Below are positions 17,234 through 27,018 of a stretch of 64,000 bases of DNA, piece after piece. A model generated the notes under the pieces. It had not been told where the DNA came from, did no database searches, and worked only from the letters and a program-made list of their open reading frames with translations. The DNA is from Gammaproteobacteria bacterium. Its GTDB lineage: Bacteria; Pseudomonadota; Gammaproteobacteria; Enterobacterales; Psychrobiaceae. The DNA is taken from contig JABSRT010000006.1 of the NCBI GenBank assembly GCA_013214945.1, positions 1-64,000 of the forward strand, read 5' to 3'. How positions within the stretch are numbered: position 1 is the first letter of the stretch; every line of letters begins with the position of its first letter. The translations under genes were made by a program, and so were the position numbers.

Positions 17234-17857
17234 ATGAATTATATTGTTAGGTTAATAACCCTTTTCTCTTTTGCTGCTATCAGCGGCTGCGCCACGGTTG
17301 ATACTCGAATCGAAAATTCGAATGGCTCATTAGAGGTCTATTTAACACCTTACTTAAACAGTGAGTTTAAGCAGGTTAATGCCACGTTTACTACGAACAA
17401 GTCAAAAGAGCTGGTATTTAGAGTGTTAGCAAGTCTAGAGCTAACCACGCAGTGGCTTGAGGAAATAGAAAAAATTGAAACTCTTACCATTTATAACCAC
17501 AGCCAGTTTTTATTACGAACCTTAATAAATAGCCCCTGGCCGTTTAAACCGCGCGAACTTGTTAGCTGTGTTAATACTTCATTTGAGCCAAACGTCACGA
17601 CCATCGAGGTAACCTCGTGCAGTGAGCGCTGGCCGTTAACTGATAAGTATGTGCGGGTTAGTGATGTAACATCACGTTGGGTGATCACCGCTACTTCAGA
17701 GTCGGCCTCGAAGGTAAGTTATCAAACATGGCTCGATCCTAAAGGACTGGTACCGGTGTTTTTCTTTAATCAGCAACTTAAAAAGAGCACCGAACAGTCA
17801 CTGACAAAATTACAAAAAATTATCGTCAGTGCAACGCTTGAGCAATTTGCCTATTAA
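17234..17857 (+). CDS. START-domain-like lipoprotein
   Basis: A 207-residue protein. I chose the ATG at 17234 because it gives a lipoprotein signal peptide with lipobox ISGC at Cys19; an open frame extends further upstream but lacks a signal. Residues ~45-200 resemble START/SRPBCC proteins: an opening amphipathic helix (ELVFRVLASLELTTQWLEEIEKIETL), the central NSPWPFKPRELV, and a closing helix. Such proteins bind lipids or other hydrophobic ligands; here it would sit in the periplasm anchored to a membrane. Function unknown. Its stop is 1 bp from the end of the convergent EamA gene. Confidence 0.75.
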   Translation: MNYIVRLITLFSFAAISGCATVDTRIENSNGSLEVYLTPYLNSEFKQVNATFTTNKSKELVFRVLASLELTTQWLEEIEKIETLTIYNHSQFLLRTLINSPWPFKPRELVSCVNTSFEPNVTTIEVTSCSERWPLTDKYVRVSDVTSRWVITATSESASKVSYQTWLDPKGLVPVFFFNQQLKKSTEQSLTKLQKIIVSATLEQFAY

Positions 17858-17858
17858 T

Positions 17859-18767
17859 TTATCTATTAGCCTTAGTCTTAGTGATTAAGCTACTTTGCTG
17901 GCGGCTTAGTAGATAAGCCGCACTTATTACTAATACTCCGCCCGCTGCCATTCTTAAACTGACCGATTCACCGATTAAACTCACAGCGACTAATACCGCA
18001 ACGATGGGCTCGAGCGACGACAAGGTTGAGGCGTCTGCAGCACCGATCTTGGGCGAGCCACTAATAAAAGTGACGATAGGTAAGATTGTGCAAATAAACG
18101 CTAAACCAACCATAGCCGCCCAGCCATTAATACTTTGTGGCAACGTGACGGTTTGCACTAAAACCACCATGATAAAAGTGAGCAATCCACCGAGTAAAAT
18201 AGCGCCAGCCGACGCTAAAGGATCTTGTGGCTGGGTATGATGAGAACCATAAATAATTGCTGAGCCATAACTTAAAGCAGCAAACAACGCCCAAGCTATG
18301 CCGCTAACATCGCCTTGCAATTGACCATCTGTTGCGAGAAATACCCCACACAGTGCCAATAACATGCTGCCAATTTTGGTTTTGGTCGCCTTTTCTTTAA
18401 GCCAGATTATTGAATACAAAGTGACAAACGCAGGAAAGCTGAACATTAAAATTATCGCTAAACTGACCGATGCTGATTGGCTGGCGCTGTAATAGCCTAA
18501 ACCGGCGCCAGCATAACCAACCCCAATCAATAAAGATTGCACCAATAATCGTCCGCGAGGCAGTTTAATCCCTCTAATTTTTAATAGAGCCAACATCAAG
18601 ATAATCGCAATGCTAAAACGAGCAATTAACACGCCTAGGGTGTTGGCACCGTCAGCATAGATAAAATGAGCAAAAAAAGGCTGGATGCCATAACAAACTG
18701 CGGCTATTAACACCAAGGTATAACCGTTGTTGGATTTTTCGTTAGCAGTAACAGTGATGTCAGACAT
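17859..18767 (-). CDS. EamA/DMT family transporter
   Basis: A 302-residue membrane protein with ten helices in two EamA repeats, including LIAAVCYGIQPFFA at the start of the first and AWALFAALSYGSAII at the start of the second. I chose the ATG at 18767, which has an AGGGA ribosome site; the frame is open a further 38 codons upstream without support. Members export amino acids or metabolites; substrate unknown. In opine-metallophore systems an EamA protein exports the metallophore, but no metallophore synthase is nearby, so no such role is claimed. Confidence 0.85.
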   Translation of the reverse strand: MSDITVTANEKSNNGYTLVLIAAVCYGIQPFFAHFIYADGANTLGVLIARFSIAIILMLALLKIRGIKLPRGRLLVQSLLIGVGYAGAGLGYYSASQSASVSLAIILMFSFPAFVTLYSIIWLKEKATKTKIGSMLLALCGVFLATDGQLQGDVSGIAWALFAALSYGSAIIYGSHHTQPQDPLASAGAILLGGLLTFIMVVLVQTVTLPQSINGWAAMVGLAFICTILPIVTFISGSPKIGAADASTLSSLEPIVAVLVAVSLIGESVSLRMAAGGVLVISAAYLLSRQQSSLITKTKANR

Positions 18768-18971
18768 GCTTTCCCTAGACGTGAGGTGACAGTAATACCA
18801 ATTGCCGATTATATCGCTTAAAAATAGAAACTCTGGACTAATTACGACTGTTTTATCAGAGATTAGCGTCATGTTGAGCATCGTATCGAGAAGGCGTAGA
18901 TTAAGGTGTAAAGAAAACGAAGAGCAGGTCTAGCGAGCTAGTATTAAGATTGATTCATCGTAGTTACAACC

Positions 18972-19009
18972 TAGGTTTAAGGCAGCTGATTAACGCTGCC
19001 TTAAACCTA
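18972..19009 (-). terminator. 15-bp hairpin after glpD
   Basis: TAGGTTTAAGGCAGC pairs perfectly with GCTGCCTTAAACCTA across an 8-base loop, just downstream of the glpD stop. There is no clear T-tract on the minus strand, so it may terminate or simply protect the mRNA end. Confidence 0.55.
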
Positions 19010-19025
19010 ATCCAATACTGTAAGT

Positions 19026-20609
19026 TTAGGCGTAAGAATTTTGGGTTTGAGATTGAGGTAGAGGTAGAGTTTGTTCATCAGCGAACTCTAGCAGGCTATT
19101 GTCACTGACTGCTGCTTTTTTTTTAGTACTAAATTCAGTGATAAATTGAGCTAAAACGGTTTGTTCTTGCTGGGTTAGTAATAAACCAAGTTTGGTTCGA
19201 CGCCAAATGATGTCTGCTAGATCAATTGCCCATTCTTGATTGATTAAATACTCAACCTCACGTTGATACAGCCCTGCGCCAAAATGCTGGCCCATTTGTT
19301 CAAGCGAATTGATGTCGATGCAGATATCGTGGCTCAAAGTACCGTAAGAACGGGCTAAGCGTTTGGTTAACGAGTGTGGTAACCAGCAATACTGGCGTTG
19401 CAGGCTCGCTTGCAAGTTATGGAGGTTGTTAAAATTACCACCGGGCAAGCAAACATCGGCGGTCCAATCGCCGCCAGCTGTAGGAAAGTTGCCAATAATG
19501 CCATTTACTGCTGCTTCTGAAAGTTTACGGTAGGTGGTTATTTTACCACCAAATACCGACAGTAAAGGTGCTTGCCCGACGGGCTGATCAACCTCAAAGG
19601 TATAATCACGGGTCACCGCCGAGGGAGAATCAGATTCGTCATCGAGCAGCGGGCGGACCCCGGCATATGAAGCAACAATGTCTAGTTCGCAAATTTTATG
19701 ATTAAAATGATCGTTAACCACTTCAATTAAATACTGGGTTTCTTGCTCTGAAATACAGGCCGCTGCTGGGTCGCCAAAATGCTCAACGTCGGTGGTACCT
19801 ATTAATGAAAAATGCTCTTCATAAGGAATAACAAACACAATACGGTTGTCTTCATTTTGTAAAATATAGGCTTGAGACTCGGTATGGATCCGCGGCACGA
19901 TGATATGGCTACCTTTGATCAGGCGGATTTTTTTCGGTGACTTTATTGGTAAAGCATCATCGAATAAACTGGTCACCCAAGGGCCCGCCGCATTGACCAA
20001 TACTTTAGCGGTGATAATTTGCTGCTCGCCGTTGTCTTTATTTGCCAGCGTTACCTGCCATTTACCATCGACCCTTTTTGCATCAATGCAACGGGTGTGC
20101 GTTAAAATGCTGGCGCCTTTGTCGCGCGCTCCGATGGCGTTTAATACCACTAAGCGAGCATCGTCGACTGAAGCGTCTGAATATTCGAAACCACGAGTTA
20201 TCTTGCTAATAACCGGGCTGTTATCGTCAAATTTTATGGCGTGTGAGCCTTTTAATGTGGCGCGTTTGGCTAGGTTGTCATACAGAAAAAGACCCGCTCT
20301 AATCATCCATGCAGGACGTAAATGTGGTCGATGCGGCAATCTGAAGCGCAATGGTTGAATAATATGCGGCGCCTTTTTTAGTAGCACTTCACGCTCGGCT
20401 AGCGCTTCACGCACTAATCTAAATTCATAATATTCAAGATAGCGTAAACCACCGTGGATTAATTTACTGCTGTTCGACGAGGTTGACGAAGCAAGGTCGT
20501 TCATTTCGCAAAGAATAACACTTAACCCTCTGCCAGCGGCATCTAGGGCAATGCCCGTGCCATTAACACCGCCACCGATCACCAGTAAATCAACATCACT
20601 GCGTTTCAT
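19026..20609 (-). CDS. glpD: Aerobic glycerol-3-phosphate dehydrogenase
   Basis: A 527-residue FAD-dependent, membrane-associated enzyme that oxidises glycerol 3-phosphate to dihydroxyacetone phosphate and feeds electrons to quinone. The FAD-binding site is at the N-terminus (DLLVIGGGVNGTGIALDAAGRG), followed by SSNSSKLIHGGLRYLE and the family core (GTTDVEHFGDP, YAGVRPLL, GGKITTYRKLSE), then the C-terminal DAO domain. Slightly longer than E. coli GlpD (501). It lies downstream of glpR with a 267-bp gap that holds a candidate GlpR operator, so it probably has its own promoter. Confidence 0.97.
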   Translation of the reverse strand: MKRSDVDLLVIGGGVNGTGIALDAAGRGLSVILCEMNDLASSTSSNSSKLIHGGLRYLEYYEFRLVREALAEREVLLKKAPHIIQPLRFRLPHRPHLRPAWMIRAGLFLYDNLAKRATLKGSHAIKFDDNSPVISKITRGFEYSDASVDDARLVVLNAIGARDKGASILTHTRCIDAKRVDGKWQVTLANKDNGEQQIITAKVLVNAAGPWVTSLFDDALPIKSPKKIRLIKGSHIIVPRIHTESQAYILQNEDNRIVFVIPYEEHFSLIGTTDVEHFGDPAAACISEQETQYLIEVVNDHFNHKICELDIVASYAGVRPLLDDESDSPSAVTRDYTFEVDQPVGQAPLLSVFGGKITTYRKLSEAAVNGIIGNFPTAGGDWTADVCLPGGNFNNLHNLQASLQRQYCWLPHSLTKRLARSYGTLSHDICIDINSLEQMGQHFGAGLYQREVEYLINQEWAIDLADIIWRRTKLGLLLTQQEQTVLAQFITEFSTKKKAAVSDNSLLEFADEQTLPLPQSQTQNSYA

Positions 20610-20728
20610 ACTTATTGCTCCTGCTTAGGGTCGCCAAAGATCGAACGTCGATCGCATTTGACTATTATTTGATAAATGAACGATTACTTTTAGTACAATA
20701 CCCGTGAGAATGGTCAAGATCAAACAAT

Positions 20729-20748
20729 TTCGATCAGAAACGAACATT
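20729..20748. promoter_or_regulatory. Candidate GlpR operator upstream of glpD
   Basis: The 20-mer ends in CGAACATT, identical to the right half of the E. coli GlpR operator, and matches that consensus at about 14 of 20 positions. It lies ~120 bp upstream of glpD. GAAACGAACA recurs upstream of glpK, which supports a shared operator. Confidence 0.45.
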
Positions 20749-20876
20749 GATGGGCATGTTGAGGCGCGTTAGTTGAGTATTACGAGTAAAGGGCAGATGT
20801 GAAATAGAGAGCTTATTGGTGATGGTTTTACACCAGTTTTGACCGTCAAGCGCAGGGCGTGGCGGCCAATTGATGG

Positions 20877-21635
20877 TTAAACTAGGTGTAAGTGAACTTG
20901 GTGTTCGCTGAGAATTTGGGTAATAGCCTTTGGTGGCTGCGCATCGGTAAAGAAATGATCGGCTTGGCTGATATTGCCTAATCGTACCATCGCGTTACGG
21001 CCAAACTTAGAATGATCTGCTGCGAGTAATACTTGACGGGAGTTGGCAATAATTGCCTGAGCTACCCGCACTTCACGATAATCGAAATCAAGCAATGAAC
21101 CTTCGCTGTCGATGCCACTGATGCCGATGATGCCAAAGTCCATCCGAAAGTTCTTGATGAACTCTTCGGTTGCTTCGCCAATAACTCCGCCATCGCGCTC
21201 TCTGACCTCACCGCCAGCTATCACGACAGAAAAGTCGGCTTTAGCGCCTAAGATCATTGCAACATGGAGGTTATTGGTGACTATCTTTAAATCTTTGTGG
21301 CTTAATAAGGCCTTGGCGATAGTCTCTGTCGTGGTGCCGATATTAATAAAAAGTGACGCGCCATCAGGGATCATCTGCACCAGTTGCGCGGCAATTTTCT
21401 CTTTGGCCGTCAATTCCATTATTTTTCTGGTTTGGTAATCAGTATTGACGGTACTCGATTCAATACCAGCACCACCGTGGTGGCGATTGATCTTTTTGGT
21501 CTTGGCCAAGTGATTGAGATCGCGACGGATAGTTTGAGGCGTAACCTGGAAATGGGCGACTAGTTCATCAATTGAGGCAAAGCCGTTACGATGGATCTGC
21601 GCTAAAATTAATGTCTGACGTTGTTGCTGGGTCAT
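20877..21635 (-). CDS. glpR: DeoR-family glycerol-3-phosphate regulon repressor
   Basis: A 252-residue repressor. N-terminal DeoR helix-turn-helix (residues ~1-57: RQTLILAQIHRNGFASIDELVAHFQVTPQTIRRDLNHLA) and a C-terminal sugar-phosphate sensor domain with GTTTETIAKAL, VIAGGEVRERDGGVIG and AADHSKFGR. In E. coli the inducer is glycerol 3-phosphate, and the same is expected here. Located between glpD and the divergent glpK, the arrangement expected for local control of both. Confidence 0.93.
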   Translation of the reverse strand: MTQQQRQTLILAQIHRNGFASIDELVAHFQVTPQTIRRDLNHLAKTKKINRHHGGAGIESSTVNTDYQTRKIMELTAKEKIAAQLVQMIPDGASLFINIGTTTETIAKALLSHKDLKIVTNNLHVAMILGAKADFSVVIAGGEVRERDGGVIGEATEEFIKNFRMDFGIIGISGIDSEGSLLDFDYREVRVAQAIIANSRQVLLAADHSKFGRNAMVRLGNISQADHFFTDAQPPKAITQILSEHQVHLHLV

Positions 21636-21912
21636 GTTGATTACGCTGCTCTGATCAAAGGCTAGTTGCCTTTGTTATGATAATTAAACGAAATTTCATT
21701 ATATACTCAAACTCTTTGAAAGTGCATGATTAAGCGGCAATAAATATCTTAATGACTAGTACTTAGTTTGCTCTTGTACTGGGCTGCTGTGATCGTTTTA
21801 GGGACTAGCGCTGGCTTAGTTGTTGTTTTTTAGTCCGGATATGCGGTAATTATGTTGATAAAAACAGCGAAAATTTGGACATATGTTTGTGATCTGCATT
21901 TATTTTATATAA

Positions 21913-21932
21913 AGTGAACCGAAACGAACAAT
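21913..21932. promoter_or_regulatory. Candidate GlpR operator upstream of glpK
   Basis: Contains GAAACGAACA, shared with the site upstream of glpD, and matches the E. coli operator at about 13 of 20 positions. The 347-bp glpR-glpK gap also holds a TTTCGTTT half-site near 21687-21697 in front of glpR and a single CRP-like half-site (TTTGTGATC) near 21886. The rest of the gap shows nothing else I can support. Confidence 0.4.
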
Positions 21933-21982
21933 AAAGAATCTATGGCGATTAACAACTCGTCTTAACGAAAAGTGGATCTAGA

Positions 21983-23464
21983 ATGACTGATTTTATTTTG
22001 GCGATTGACCAAGGCACGACCAGCTCTCGGGCTATTTTATTTAATTCTCAGGGGCAAAGTCAGCACAGTGCCCAACAAGAATTTGAGCAGCACTTTCCCA
22101 ACGATGGCTGGGTTGAGCATGAGCCGAGCGAACTTTGGCAGACAACCTTAAAGACTTGCCGTGAAGTGATTAAAAAATTGGATTTGGGCCAAGATAACAT
22201 TCGTGCGATTGGCATTACCAACCAGCGAGAAACGACCATTGTATGGGATCGTAAAACTGGTGAACCGGTTTACCGTGCCATCGTGTGGCAAGACAGACGT
22301 ACCAGTCAATACTGTCAACAATTGCAGTCAGACGGTTTTGAGTCGATGGTTAGTGACAAAACTGGTTTGCTGATAGATCCTTATTTTTCGGCCACTAAAT
22401 TACGTTGGATCCTTGATGAAATACCAGGGGTTAGAGCACGGGCCGAACGCGGTGAACTGGCGTTTGGCACGGTCGACAGTTTTTTACTGTGGCAACTAAC
22501 GGCTGGGCGTGAGCACCGAACAGACGCAACTAATGCCTCAAGAACCATGCTGTTTAATATTCATCAGCAGCAATGGGACGAAGAGTTGTTAGAGTTGTTT
22601 GACATTCCGCGCTCTTTATTACCGCAAGTGATGGATTCTGCCGATGATTTTGGTCATTGTGAGGCGAGCCTATTAGGCTGTGAAATTCCGATTCTTGGCA
22701 TGGCTGGCGATCAGCAAGCCGCCTTATTTGGCCAAACATGTTTTGATGAAGGCATGGCCAAAAGTACCTATGGGACCGGTTGCTTTATGATGCTCAATAC
22801 GGGAAACCGGGCATTAAAGTCGCAAAACCGCCTATTGACCACAGTCGCTTATCGTTTAAAGGGACAAACAACCTATGCACTTGAAGGCAGTATTTTTGTC
22901 GCGGGCGCTACGGTGCAATGGTTGCGAGATGGTTTGCATTTAATTAACAGTGCATCTGAAACCGAACCTTTGGCGTGCCAAACATCAGCCGATCATGGGG
23001 TTTATATGGTGCCTGCATTTACTGGGTTGGGGGCACCTTATTGGGATCCTAATGCGCGGGGTGCTATTTTCGGTTTAACCCGTGATACGGGTATTAAAGA
23101 AATTGTTACAGCTGGTCTGCAAGCGGTATGTTATCAAACCAAAGATTTGCAAAAAGCAATGGAAAATGACGGCGAACGTCCAGTCGCATTGCGGGTTGAT
23201 GGTGGCATGGTCGCCAATAATTGGTTAATGCAGTTTTTATCTGACATTCTGGGGGCCACGGTTGACCGACCGCAAATTACCGAAACCACTGCTCTCGGCG
23301 CCGCTTATTTAGCTGGCTTACAAGCCGGAATATTCGAATCATTGCCTGCACTGCAAACATTGTGGCAACGAGAGCGACGGTTTGAGCCAGTGATCGACAA
23401 AACCAGTCGTGACAAATATTATGAGGGTTGGTTACACGCGGTACGTCGAGTTCAGTGTGAATAG
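21983..23464 (+). CDS. glpK: Glycerol kinase
   Basis: A 493-residue FGGY-family kinase that phosphorylates glycerol with ATP to glycerol 3-phosphate. Phosphate-binding motif [12 protein letters not shown] is at residues 7-18; [42 protein letters not shown] and [20 protein letters not shown] are family signatures. Length equals the usual ~500. It hands product to GlpD. The gene is convergent with the sigma-54 activator, only 25 bp apart. No glpF facilitator adjoins it, in line with ABC-type glycerol uptake. Confidence 0.98.
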   Translation: MTDFILAIDQGTTSSRAILFNSQGQSQHSAQQEFEQHFPNDGWVEHEPSELWQTTLKTCREVIKKLDLGQDNIRAIGITNQRETTIVWDRKTGEPVYRAIVWQDRRTSQYCQQLQSDGFESMVSDKTGLLIDPYFSATKLRWILDEIPGVRARAERGELAFGTVDSFLLWQLTAGREHRTDATNASRTMLFNIHQQQWDEELLELFDIPRSLLPQVMDSADDFGHCEASLLGCEIPILGMAGDQQAALFGQTCFDEGMAKSTYGTGCFMMLNTGNRALKSQNRLLTTVAYRLKGQTTYALEGSIFVAGATVQWLRDGLHLINSASETEPLACQTSADHGVYMVPAFTGLGAPYWDPNARGAIFGLTRDTGIKEIVTAGLQAVCYQTKDLQKAMENDGERPVALRVDGGMVANNWLMQFLSDILGATVDRPQITETTALGAAYLAGLQAGIFESLPALQTLWQRERRFEPVIDKTSRDKYYEGWLHAVRRVQCE

Positions 23465-23489
23465 GTAAGGAGCTTATTTAGCTTCACTT

Positions 23490-25373
23490 TTAGCGAATAC
23501 CTTGTTGTTTTAGCCGTTTATACAAGGTATTTCGACTAATATTAAGCGCACGCGCTATTTTAGATATATTGCCTTTATGTTGATTATAAATTTGGTGTAA
23601 CTCGAGTTCACTATTATTAATGTTGTTGCTTGCTCGGTGATTTTCTTCGTTGTTATCCGTTGAAATGATTGCAATAGGATTGGTTTGCTGTTGATTGCTT
23701 TGCTTAAGATCATCAAAAAAATCATCGGGTAAGTGCCAAGGTTGAATCATGCTTTGATCCGCCATTGCTTGAGCTATTTTAATCACGCTGACCAGTTGGC
23801 GTATATTGCCCGGCCATGGATGGCTGATAAATAGATTTAACACTTCATCGCTCAGCTGATTACAGTGGACGCTATTGCTGTGCAGTTGATTTATTTGTGT
23901 AAATAACTGCCGGCGGTCGCTTCGCTCTCGCAGCGGTGGCAGCTCGAGATTAAGACCACTGACTCGGTAATAAAGATCTTGGCGAAACAATCCTTGTTCA
24001 ATATCGTGTTTTAGACTGCGGTGAGTCGCTGAAATAAGCTTAATATCAACTGGATAACTTTCGGTTGAACCCAGTGGCGTTACTTTTCGTTCTTGCAGTA
24101 CACGCAGCAAGCGACTTTGCACTTTTAATGGCATATCGCCGATTTCATCGAGAAACAGCGTCCCCCGGTGCGCTTTGCGGATAAAGCCAATCGCGCCCTT
24201 ATTGTTGGCGCCGGTAAAAGCGCCTTTTTCATAACCAAATAGCTCGGACTCAACCAATTCGCTTGGAATAGCGGCGCAATTAACCGCCACTAGCAGGTGA
24301 TTTTTACGCTGGCTATAGTTATGCAGTCCCTTAACAAATACTTCTTTGCCAACCCCGGTTTCACCATGAATTAAGATTGGAATGTCTTTATCGATCAGCC
24401 GCTGGGCTTGTTCTATGCAACGACTGATTTTTGGATCGCCAAAGCTAAATTGCTCAAGACTGATGTAATCACTGTTAGTTGGGTTTGCTTTGGCCTGCAA
24501 GTTACTTGGTTGGCGAAAATCGACTGCCTCGATAGTCGACTGCGACGGACGCTTTATTAAGCCATGCATTTGATATTTGTCTAAGGCTCGCAGAGTAATG
24601 GGCAGTTGCTCGGGGCTGTTTTTCAATTCTGGCAAACTGCGATCGAACACATCGGTAATATTAACTAATGCTAAATCATAACAAAGCAATAACTCGGCCC
24701 GACGATTGGCTGAAATAATGGTGCCATGTTCGTTAAATACCACTAAGCCAGACCATTGGCTGTCGAGGTTGTCGAGGTTGCTATTAAAAGTTAATAAAAA
24801 ATTGTCAGCACAAAATTTGTTGATAATTAATCTATTTTCAATGCTTTGTGACATTAATTTCACCAAACCAAGGGTGTGCGCTTGTGGTAAGTAAGCATCG
24901 CTTGAGATATCAAGCACACCAAGCAGGGTGCGGTTTGCGTCAAAAATAGGGGCGGCAGAACCAATCATAAAGCGGTTAGCTTTAAGAAAATGATCGTCTC
25001 GTAATACTTGCACGGCTTCGCCACTGGCTAGTGCTGTGCCAATTGCGTTGGTACCATTGTTTTGTTCTCGCCAGTCAACCCCTTTAGCAAAGGCTGCTTG
25101 ATGAGTCGAACCAATAAAACGCTGATCGCCCCAGCTATTTAATGCGTGACCGTGATTATCGGCTAGCACAATTAAACACTCGGTATTGGCGAGAATATTT
25201 TGATAATAAGGTAATACCTCGGTGCCAGTAGTTTGCACCAAGCTGCTGTACTGCTCGTCGAGGTTGAGTTGATCGCTTTGACTTAAGCGTTGCAAAGAAG
25301 GTTTACTCGACGGATCTAATCCCAAGCGCTGGCAGCGTTGCCACGATTGTTTAATAATTTGATCGTTACTCAT
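23490..25373 (-). CDS. Sigma-54-dependent activator, DhaR/AcoR type
   Basis: A 627-residue cytoplasmic activator. N-terminal GAF sensor (~residues 60-190, with NNGTNAIGTALASGEAVQV and GSAAPIFDANRTLLGVLDIS), a PAS-like part (~205-290), an AAA+ domain with Walker A GETGVGKE, the sigma-54 loop GAFTGA and LFLDEIGD, and a C-terminal Fis-type helix-turn-helix (NISKIARALNISRNTLYKRL). The GAF presumably senses a small metabolite such as glycerol or dihydroxyacetone. The divergent GlpSTPQUV genes have a sigma-54 promoter and palindromic upstream sites, making them its likely target. Confidence 0.92.
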   Translation of the reverse strand: MSNDQIIKQSWQRCQRLGLDPSSKPSLQRLSQSDQLNLDEQYSSLVQTTGTEVLPYYQNILANTECLIVLADNHGHALNSWGDQRFIGSTHQAAFAKGVDWREQNNGTNAIGTALASGEAVQVLRDDHFLKANRFMIGSAAPIFDANRTLLGVLDISSDAYLPQAHTLGLVKLMSQSIENRLIINKFCADNFLLTFNSNLDNLDSQWSGLVVFNEHGTIISANRRAELLLCYDLALVNITDVFDRSLPELKNSPEQLPITLRALDKYQMHGLIKRPSQSTIEAVDFRQPSNLQAKANPTNSDYISLEQFSFGDPKISRCIEQAQRLIDKDIPILIHGETGVGKEVFVKGLHNYSQRKNHLLVAVNCAAIPSELVESELFGYEKGAFTGANNKGAIGFIRKAHRGTLFLDEIGDMPLKVQSRLLRVLQERKVTPLGSTESYPVDIKLISATHRSLKHDIEQGLFRQDLYYRVSGLNLELPPLRERSDRRQLFTQINQLHSNSVHCNQLSDEVLNLFISHPWPGNIRQLVSVIKIAQAMADQSMIQPWHLPDDFFDDLKQSNQQQTNPIAIISTDNNEENHRASNNINNSELELHQIYNQHKGNISKIARALNISRNTLYKRLKQQGIR

Positions 25374-25651
25374 TAACCTTCCTTGCTACTACTGGATATT
25401 TTTGATCCGTCAGACAAAATGCAATCGTGCAACATTCATTACTTACCTACTCGATTACAGCTACTTTGCTGATGAATAATGAGCATGTTCGAATCATTCG
25501 TCAACGTTCCATTAACATATTAGCTGCTAAAAACGACAAACACTGGTGGTTCATAGATGTTTTTTATAGAAATAACAGTGTGTTGTGGTTTTGTTTGTTG
25601 GTTGAATAAATGTTTGTCGTTGTTGTTTGTTATGAGCTGTTCAACAAAGAT

Positions 25652-25726
25652 TGTTCAATATGAACAATTAAACTGTTCACTAGCGTTAAAAAATGAACAG
25701 ATTGAACAAGTTGTTCAATCTGTTCA
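25652..25726. promoter_or_regulatory. TGAACA palindrome cluster, candidate activator sites
   Basis: Two inverted repeats share the TGAACA/TGTTCA half-site: TTGTTCA-ATA-TGAACAA at 25652-25668, and a perfect 33-bp palindrome at 25694-25726 (16-base arms around one base, each arm holding TGAACA and TTGAACAA). Extra half-sites lie at 25638-25645 and 25675-25680. The cluster is 96-170 bp upstream of the sigma-54 -24 element, the usual enhancer distance. The 549-bp gap between the activator and the transporter has no gene I can support. Confidence 0.65.
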
Positions 25727-25821
25727 GCCAAACATCGCGGAACAGCAAAATTTTAATTTGGTTATTAATAACAACTGGTTACGTTAATTACTCTTGAGTT
25801 TGTTGGTTTTTTGTTAAATCG

Positions 25822-25837
25822 TGGTATGGCTGATGCA
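25822..25837 (+). promoter_or_regulatory. Sigma-54 (-24/-12) promoter of the glycerol ABC operon
   Basis: TGGTATGGCTGATGCA has the invariant GG and GC spaced by ten bases and matches sigma-54 consensus TGGCACG-N4-TTGCW at 9-10 of 12 fixed positions. It lies 85 bp upstream of the first ABC gene and downstream of the TGAACA palindromes. Confidence 0.75.
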
Positions 25838-25922
25838 TAGCTTAGAGCATTAGTAGAGGTTGTTTAGCAGTACGCTGAAAGTTTACTGACTATATAACGC
25901 CATAGTAGGAGAGAGGACGAAG

Positions 25923-27011
25923 ATGTCACTTGTATTAGAGAATGTCGATCGTGTTGTTGATGGCCAAATTCATCTCGATAAGGTTAATCTCACATTAGAA
26001 CCTGGGTCATTTAATGTATTGCTAGGCAGGACCTTAGCCGGTAAAACCTCATTAATGCGCTTAATGGCCGGGTTAGACAAACCGACCAATGGCCGGATAT
26101 TAATGAACGGCGTAGATGTTACAGGTGTGCCGGTGCAACAGCGCAATATCTCGATGGTTTATCAGCAGTTTATCAATTATCCAAACCTAACCGTTTGGGA
26201 AAATATTGCCTCTCCGTTACGTATAGCCAAGGTAAAAGATTCAGAAATTGAGCGTCGAGTTAAAGAAACGGCCGACATTTTGCAAATTACCCCTTTTCTT
26301 AACCGTTATCCGTTGGAGCTATCGGGTGGTCAGCAGCAGCGTACATCAATGGCACGGGCCTTAGTTAAAGACGCCTGTGTGATCTTTTTCGATGAGCCCT
26401 TGGTTAACCTCGATTATAAGTTACGGGAAGAATTACGGGTTGAATTACGCGATTTGTTTAAAGAGCGTAATGCTATTGCCGTTTATGCCACCACCGAACC
26501 GAATGAAGCAATGGCACTTGGTGGCATCACGACCTTGCTGCACGAGGGGCGGGTGGTTCAGTCGGGGCCTGCTACTGCGGTTTATCGTCAACCTAAAAAT
26601 ATTGAAGCGGCCAAACTTTTCAGTGAGCCGACAATCAACCTTATACGCGGTCAGATTAAGGGCAGTGAAGTGACTTTTGATGAAGCGGTTCACTTTCCGC
26701 TTGATCATGATTTGCGTCAGCTCGACGAGGGCGAGTATTTCTTCGGGGTTTTACCGAGTCATATTGGCTTGGTACCGAAAAATGATGATGATTTGGAATT
26801 ATCCATGCGGATGCAGTTGGCCGAAATTAGTGGCTCCGAAACCTTTATGCATGTGGTTAATGACCATTTTGAATTGGTGCTACAAGTACAAGGTGTGATT
26901 GGCTACCAGATCGGTGAACCAATTAAGGTTTATTTGCCAACCCACAAACTTTTTGTGTTTGATCTGGATGGCAATACGATTCAAACCCCTTCGCAACGTG
27001 TCATGAGGTAA
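25923..27011 (+). CDS. glpS: Glycerol ABC transporter ATPase 1
   Basis: A 362-residue CUT1/MalK-like ATPase. Walker A LGRTLAGKTSL, signature LSGGQQQR, Walker B VIFFDEPLVNLD; the switch His appears changed, since the usual VTHD is replaced by YATTEPNEAMALG. The C-terminal ~120 residues form the regulatory OB-fold. Similarity and gene order match GlpS of the rhizobial GlpSTPQUV glycerol importer. A strong AGGAGAGAGGACGA ribosome site precedes the ATG. It is the first gene after the sigma-54 promoter and lies 7 bp before glpT. The two ATPases probably work as a heterodimer. Confidence 0.9.
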   Translation: MSLVLENVDRVVDGQIHLDKVNLTLEPGSFNVLLGRTLAGKTSLMRLMAGLDKPTNGRILMNGVDVTGVPVQQRNISMVYQQFINYPNLTVWENIASPLRIAKVKDSEIERRVKETADILQITPFLNRYPLELSGGQQQRTSMARALVKDACVIFFDEPLVNLDYKLREELRVELRDLFKERNAIAVYATTEPNEAMALGGITTLLHEGRVVQSGPATAVYRQPKNIEAAKLFSEPTINLIRGQIKGSEVTFDEAVHFPLDHDLRQLDEGEYFFGVLPSHIGLVPKNDDDLELSMRMQLAEISGSETFMHVVNDHFELVLQVQGVIGYQIGEPIKVYLPTHKLFVFDLDGNTIQTPSQRVMR

Positions 27012-27018
27012 CTGACTA

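Noticed and set aside
17859-18767. EamA protein as a metallophore exporter paired with the Zur-controlled importer
   Set aside because: It is not in the same unit, has no Zur box of its own and no metallophore synthase lies nearby; EamA proteins are too common for the link to carry weight.
19900-20358. Plus-strand open frame of 152 codons within glpD
   Set aside because: Antisense shadow of a strongly conserved enzyme gene.
21884-21905. CRP site upstream of glpK
   Set aside because: Only the left half (TTTGTGATC) matches; the right half is TGCATTTAT.
25427-25787. Two short overlapping plus-strand open frames in the activator-glpS gap
   Set aside because: They run through the TGAACA palindrome cluster, have no good ribosome site and no recognisable protein features; the palindromes explain the sequence better.
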